Origin: Anaerococcus sp. Marseille-P3625
Lineage (GTDB): Bacteria; Bacillota; Clostridia; Tissierellales; Peptoniphilaceae
Length of the DNA: 64,000 nucleotides
Direction: 5' to 3'
Assembly: GCF_900232825.1 (NCBI RefSeq)
Contig: NZ_OCTP01000010.1
Span: 620,001-684,000 of the forward strand
The position numbers were made by a program, and so were the translations under genes. Positions 61,790 to 64,000 of this stretch are shown here, in pieces. How positions within the stretch are numbered: position 1 is the stretch's first letter; every line of letters begins with the position of its first letter. Under the pieces are notes generated by a model. The model saw only the letters and a program-made list of their open reading frames with translations. It was not told the origin of the DNA and did no database searches.

Positions 61790-62949
61790 TCTTCTAGTTC
61801 TTTCCAACCTTCTGTTTTATATTCTTTATCCTCAAGATCTATCCAATAAGCTTCAATTCCAAATTTCTTGCAAACTTCTTTGCCTTTGTCTAAATCTATG
61901 GTAAATAAATATGTGCTTAGGCCATCGGCTAAGGCAATATCATCGCAAATAACAGAAACCGACCTAAAATACCTTGCTGGCATATTTGTATCAGTATCTA
62001 CTATATGATGATATCTTACTCCATCTACTTCAAAAAATCTCTGATAGTCGCCACTTGTAACAACTGTTGTGCTTTTTAATCCAACTATGGATCTGTAATT
62101 TTCTTCTGAGTTAAGATCTGGATTTTGGATTGCTATGTTCCATTCTCCATTTTCTCTTGATGGATTATCGCCAATTAGTAGGTCATCTCCTCCTACTGAT
62201 AAAACCGCGTTCTTAACTCCAGCATCAACTAATATTTTCCCAAGTTTTTTTATTGCAAAACCCTTGTTAACAGCTCCAAGTTCAAGTTTCATTTCTGGAT
62301 CTTCTAAAAAAACAGTATTATTATCTTCGTCAACTATGACTTTGTCAATATCTTTGTGCTTGGCCTTTTCTTCTAATTCTTCTTTTGTTGGAATTACATC
62401 TTTGTTTTCTGTTTTTAGATAAGATTCTCTAGCATTATGCCAAAGCTCTAAGACACTTCCATAGGCTATGTTAATTTTGCCTTCGCTATCCTTATATATT
62501 TCTTTTGCAAAATTAATTAGTTCAATTATTTCCGGGTCAACTTCTACTGGTTTTTTGCCTGCATTTTCATTAATAGTTTTGATATTATTTATACCTTCAA
62601 AAGAATTATAACCATTGTATAATTCATGATATCTTTGCATAGCTTTTTCTAAAAGATCTAAATATTTCTTAAATTCTTCCTCAGTTTTTGTGTAAGCTGT
62701 AAAAGTAGTTACAGTATCAAAATAGTCATAATAAACCTTATCGTGCTTAGTTAAATCTGTGGAAGGATTTGTTTCTTTTAAGCTTTCATTGTCTGTTTTT
62801 TCTTTTGTATCTGAGTTTTCGCTAGTTTCAACTTTCTTTATGCTCGGAACATTTTTAGGATCCGTATCATTTGTGCTTTTTCTAGTTTGTGAACAAGAAC
62901 TTAGACTTATGACAAAAGCTAAAAACAAAATAATTTTTTTAATTTTCAT
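61786..62949 (-). CDS. apbE: FAD:protein FMN transferase (ApbE lipoprotein)
   Basis: A 387-residue lipoprotein that attaches FMN to Thr residues of membrane redox proteins (Rnf, Nqr types). The lipobox LSSC puts the modified Cys at residue 19. A Ser/Thr/Glu-rich linker is followed by the ApbE fold: YDYFDTVTTFTAYTKTEEEF near residue 74, LELGAVNKGFAIKKLG near 222, AVLSVGGDDLLIG near 246 and the metal-binding HHIVDTDTNMPARYFRSVSV near 315. The length is normal. It overlaps the upstream UPF0158-like gene by four bases. It probably serves an Rnf complex encoded elsewhere. Confidence 0.95.
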   Translation of the reverse strand: MKIKKIILFLAFVISLSSCSQTRKSTNDTDPKNVPSIKKVETSENSDTKEKTDNESLKETNPSTDLTKHDKVYYDYFDTVTTFTAYTKTEEEFKKYLDLLEKAMQRYHELYNGYNSFEGINNIKTINENAGKKPVEVDPEIIELINFAKEIYKDSEGKINIAYGSVLELWHNARESYLKTENKDVIPTKEELEEKAKHKDIDKVIVDEDNNTVFLEDPEMKLELGAVNKGFAIKKLGKILVDAGVKNAVLSVGGDDLLIGDNPSRENGEWNIAIQNPDLNSEENYRSIVGLKSTTVVTSGDYQRFFEVDGVRYHHIVDTDTNMPARYFRSVSVICDDIALADGLSTYLFTIDLDKGKEVCKKFGIEAYWIDLEDKEYKTEGWKELEE

Positions 62950-63404
62950 AACTTATCAATATTTATGGTTTCCATATCTTTATTCACAGATATTCTCTCA
63001 TCTTCTGCCCAATTAAGAAGTATATATGCTACTACTTTTGCGGTAAACTCATTAAATTCTTTTTCTAAACCCAAAGAATAGATTATATCCAAAAATTCTT
63101 CTCTAGGCGCCATTCCATCAAATTGGTCAATTACTAGGTCTTTTTGTTGTCTTGATAGGGTTTCAAAGAAAGCTTGCCTTACCTTTTCTTCATCAAATTC
63201 ATCTGCAGTTGGCATTAATACATAGTTTTCAATATCATCATCAATATCAATATAATTTTTTATAATATCTTCTTCAGTTTCTCCTTGGTTAATTCTAATT
63301 ATATCTAAACTTTCTGTGTTTAGCCAGATATTTTTTAAATAAGAATCCTCATCTAACAAGGTCCATTTTTCTACTAACCAAGATAAATTAATTGTCTTAT
63401 TCAT
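62946..63404 (-). CDS. UPF0158-like protein
   Basis: A 152-residue acidic cytoplasmic protein. The middle and end (FDEEKVRQAFFETLSRQQ, near residues 88-105, and ILLNWAEDERISVN near 128) resemble UPF0158 proteins, which carry a helical DLP-EE-type body and a WxEE-like end. There is no known function, and similarity is by layout rather than by strong motifs. It lies between glgB (overlap of 8 bp) and apbE (overlap of 4 bp), so it belongs to the same operon. Confidence 0.65.
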   Translation of the reverse strand: MNKTINLSWLVEKWTLLDEDSYLKNIWLNTESLDIIRINQGETEEDIIKNYIDIDDDIENYVLMPTADEFDEEKVRQAFFETLSRQQKDLVIDQFDGMAPREEFLDIIYSLGLEKEFNEFTAKVVAYILLNWAEDERISVNKDMETINIDKL

Positions 63405-64000
63405 TATTTTTTATCTCAAAAATTGCAGCTTCATATTCCCAAAGCTCCAACTTTAGCGGACTTCCTTTCTCAATTTTTATATTCCTTAAATAAGTTTTTG
63501 CTCCACCATATCTAGGATTAAAAGAATTTATTTTCTCTTCAAATGTTAAATTCTCATCGTAATATATTTCATATGAACTATGATAGGTGTTTGTCATATT
63601 TAACACTATCAAAAATCTACTATTTTCGGCTACTCTTTCAAAGGCAAAAACAGAAGTGTTTGAATCATCTACCACCTTCCACATAAAGCCTTTTTCTTCA
63701 TAATCGTATTTGTAAAAAGCCGGATTATTTTTGTATAAATAATTAATATCTTTTACAAATCTGTTAAGATCATCATGCTTAGGATATGATCTAATATCCC
63801 AATTGATGCTAGCATTTTCATTCCACTCATCAAAAGTTGCAATTTCATTGCCCATAAAATTTAAAATTTTACCTGGATGAGCCATTTGATAAGTGTACAA
63901 AACTTTTAATTCCTTAAACTTATCTTCATAAGAACCATTCATTTTATTTATCATAGATCCTTTTAGATGGACAACTTCATCATGACTTAATGGTAAAATA
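63397..64000 (-). CDS. glgB: 1,4-alpha-glucan branching enzyme, C-terminal part only
   Basis: The reading frame is open from the window edge down to the stop at 63397, giving about 200 residues of the C-terminus; the start is outside. It shows LPLSHDEVVHLKGSMINKM, then HPGKILNFMGNEIATFDEW, the conserved end of the GH13 barrel with the catalytic-region His-Asp pair, and then the C-terminal beta domain (RFLIVLNMTNTYHSSYEI). GlgB makes alpha-1,6 branches in glycogen, so a glycogen operon may continue to the right. The usual VVHGKGS motif reads VVHLKGS here. Confidence 0.93.
   Translation of the reverse strand, partial: ILPLSHDEVVHLKGSMINKMNGSYEDKFKELKVLYTYQMAHPGKILNFMGNEIATFDEWNENASINWDIRSYPKHDDLNRFVKDINYLYKNNPAFYKYDYEEKGFMWKVVDDSNTSVFAFERVAENSRFLIVLNMTNTYHSSYEIYYDENLTFEEKINSFNPRYGGAKTYLRNIKIEKGSPLKLELWEYEAAIFEIKNNE

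Noticed and set aside
1-64000. tRNA, rRNA, prophage and insertion-sequence genes
   Set aside because: No cloverleaf with a GTTCRA loop, rRNA segment, integrase or transposase was recognised on either strand; the search was by eye and could miss short fragments.

Overview
The window looks like chromosome of a low-GC, Gram-positive, anaerobic coccus of the Peptoniphilaceae type (Anaerococcus / Peptoniphilus / Finegoldia). This is inferred from the strongly A/T-biased codons, the strict-anaerobe ribonucleotide reductase pair NrdD/NrdG, Firmicute regulatory signals (T-box, CtsR, MraZ and NrdR operators), the DnaB-DnaI-DnaD type primosome and a sortase-anchored surface protein with an NPKTG signal. 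I see no tRNA, rRNA, CRISPR array, prophage or transposase. The one clear mobile element is a group II intron.

Layout. 1-3.8 kb (minus): a truncated TPM-domain protein, lemA, nrdG and nrdD, with a promoter covered by two NrdR boxes 31 bp apart. 3.9-4.7 kb: a secreted protein of unknown function plus a small membrane protein, possibly a bacteriocin/immunity-like pair. 4.9-8.5 kb: clpB and a DnaJ-like gene under a CtsR operator. 8.5-15.8 kb: apt, a cupin, lepA-lepB, rpsT, holA, comEC. 15.8-20.2 kb (plus): a protein related to the AlaX/AlaRS editing domain that has lost its metal ligands, then a leader peptide and two half-transporters of a heterodimeric ABC exporter. 20.2-26.1 kb (minus): a VTT/DedA membrane protein, leuS, asnS, rarA. 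26.2-33.7 kb (minus): a compact division and cell-wall cluster, mraZ-rsmH-ftsL-mraY-murD-murG-ftsQ-ftsZ-nrdR, with an MraZ operator of three repeats at a 10-bp period. 33.8-37.2 kb: hflX-yigZ-yebC-lgt. 37.3-44.2 kb (mostly plus): a class A penicillin-binding protein, a GlsB-like protein, a two-component system and an S41-protease-like protein without its serine. 44.3-47.5 kb (minus): the surface protein and serS with a T-box leader. 47.5-56 kb (minus): a DUF4349 lipoprotein and nnrE, then a tightly overlapping operon DUF2232-gdpP-rplI-dnaB-GNAT-dnaD-dnaI. 56.2-59.9 kb: a metallophosphoesterase (plus) and a DUF1846 protein (minus). 59.9-61.8 kb: a group II intron directly downstream of the apbE terminator. 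61.8-64 kb: apbE, a UPF0158-like gene and the C-terminal end of glgB, cut by the window edge.

How it works together. Most of the window is housekeeping: dNTP synthesis and its repressor NrdR, protein quality control, translation (LepA, S20, L9, three aminoacyl-tRNA synthetases), replication restart and helicase loading, cyclic-di-AMP turnover, peptidoglycan synthesis and division. The parts most worth a second look are the degenerate AlaX-like protein, the leader-peptide ABC exporter, the secreted-protein/membrane-protein pair, the pseudo-protease in the two-component operon, the reduced division cluster and the intron at a terminator.

Many starts were moved to an internal ATG (or TTG) because a Shine-Dalgarno sequence sits at the right distance from it; these are noted entry by entry.
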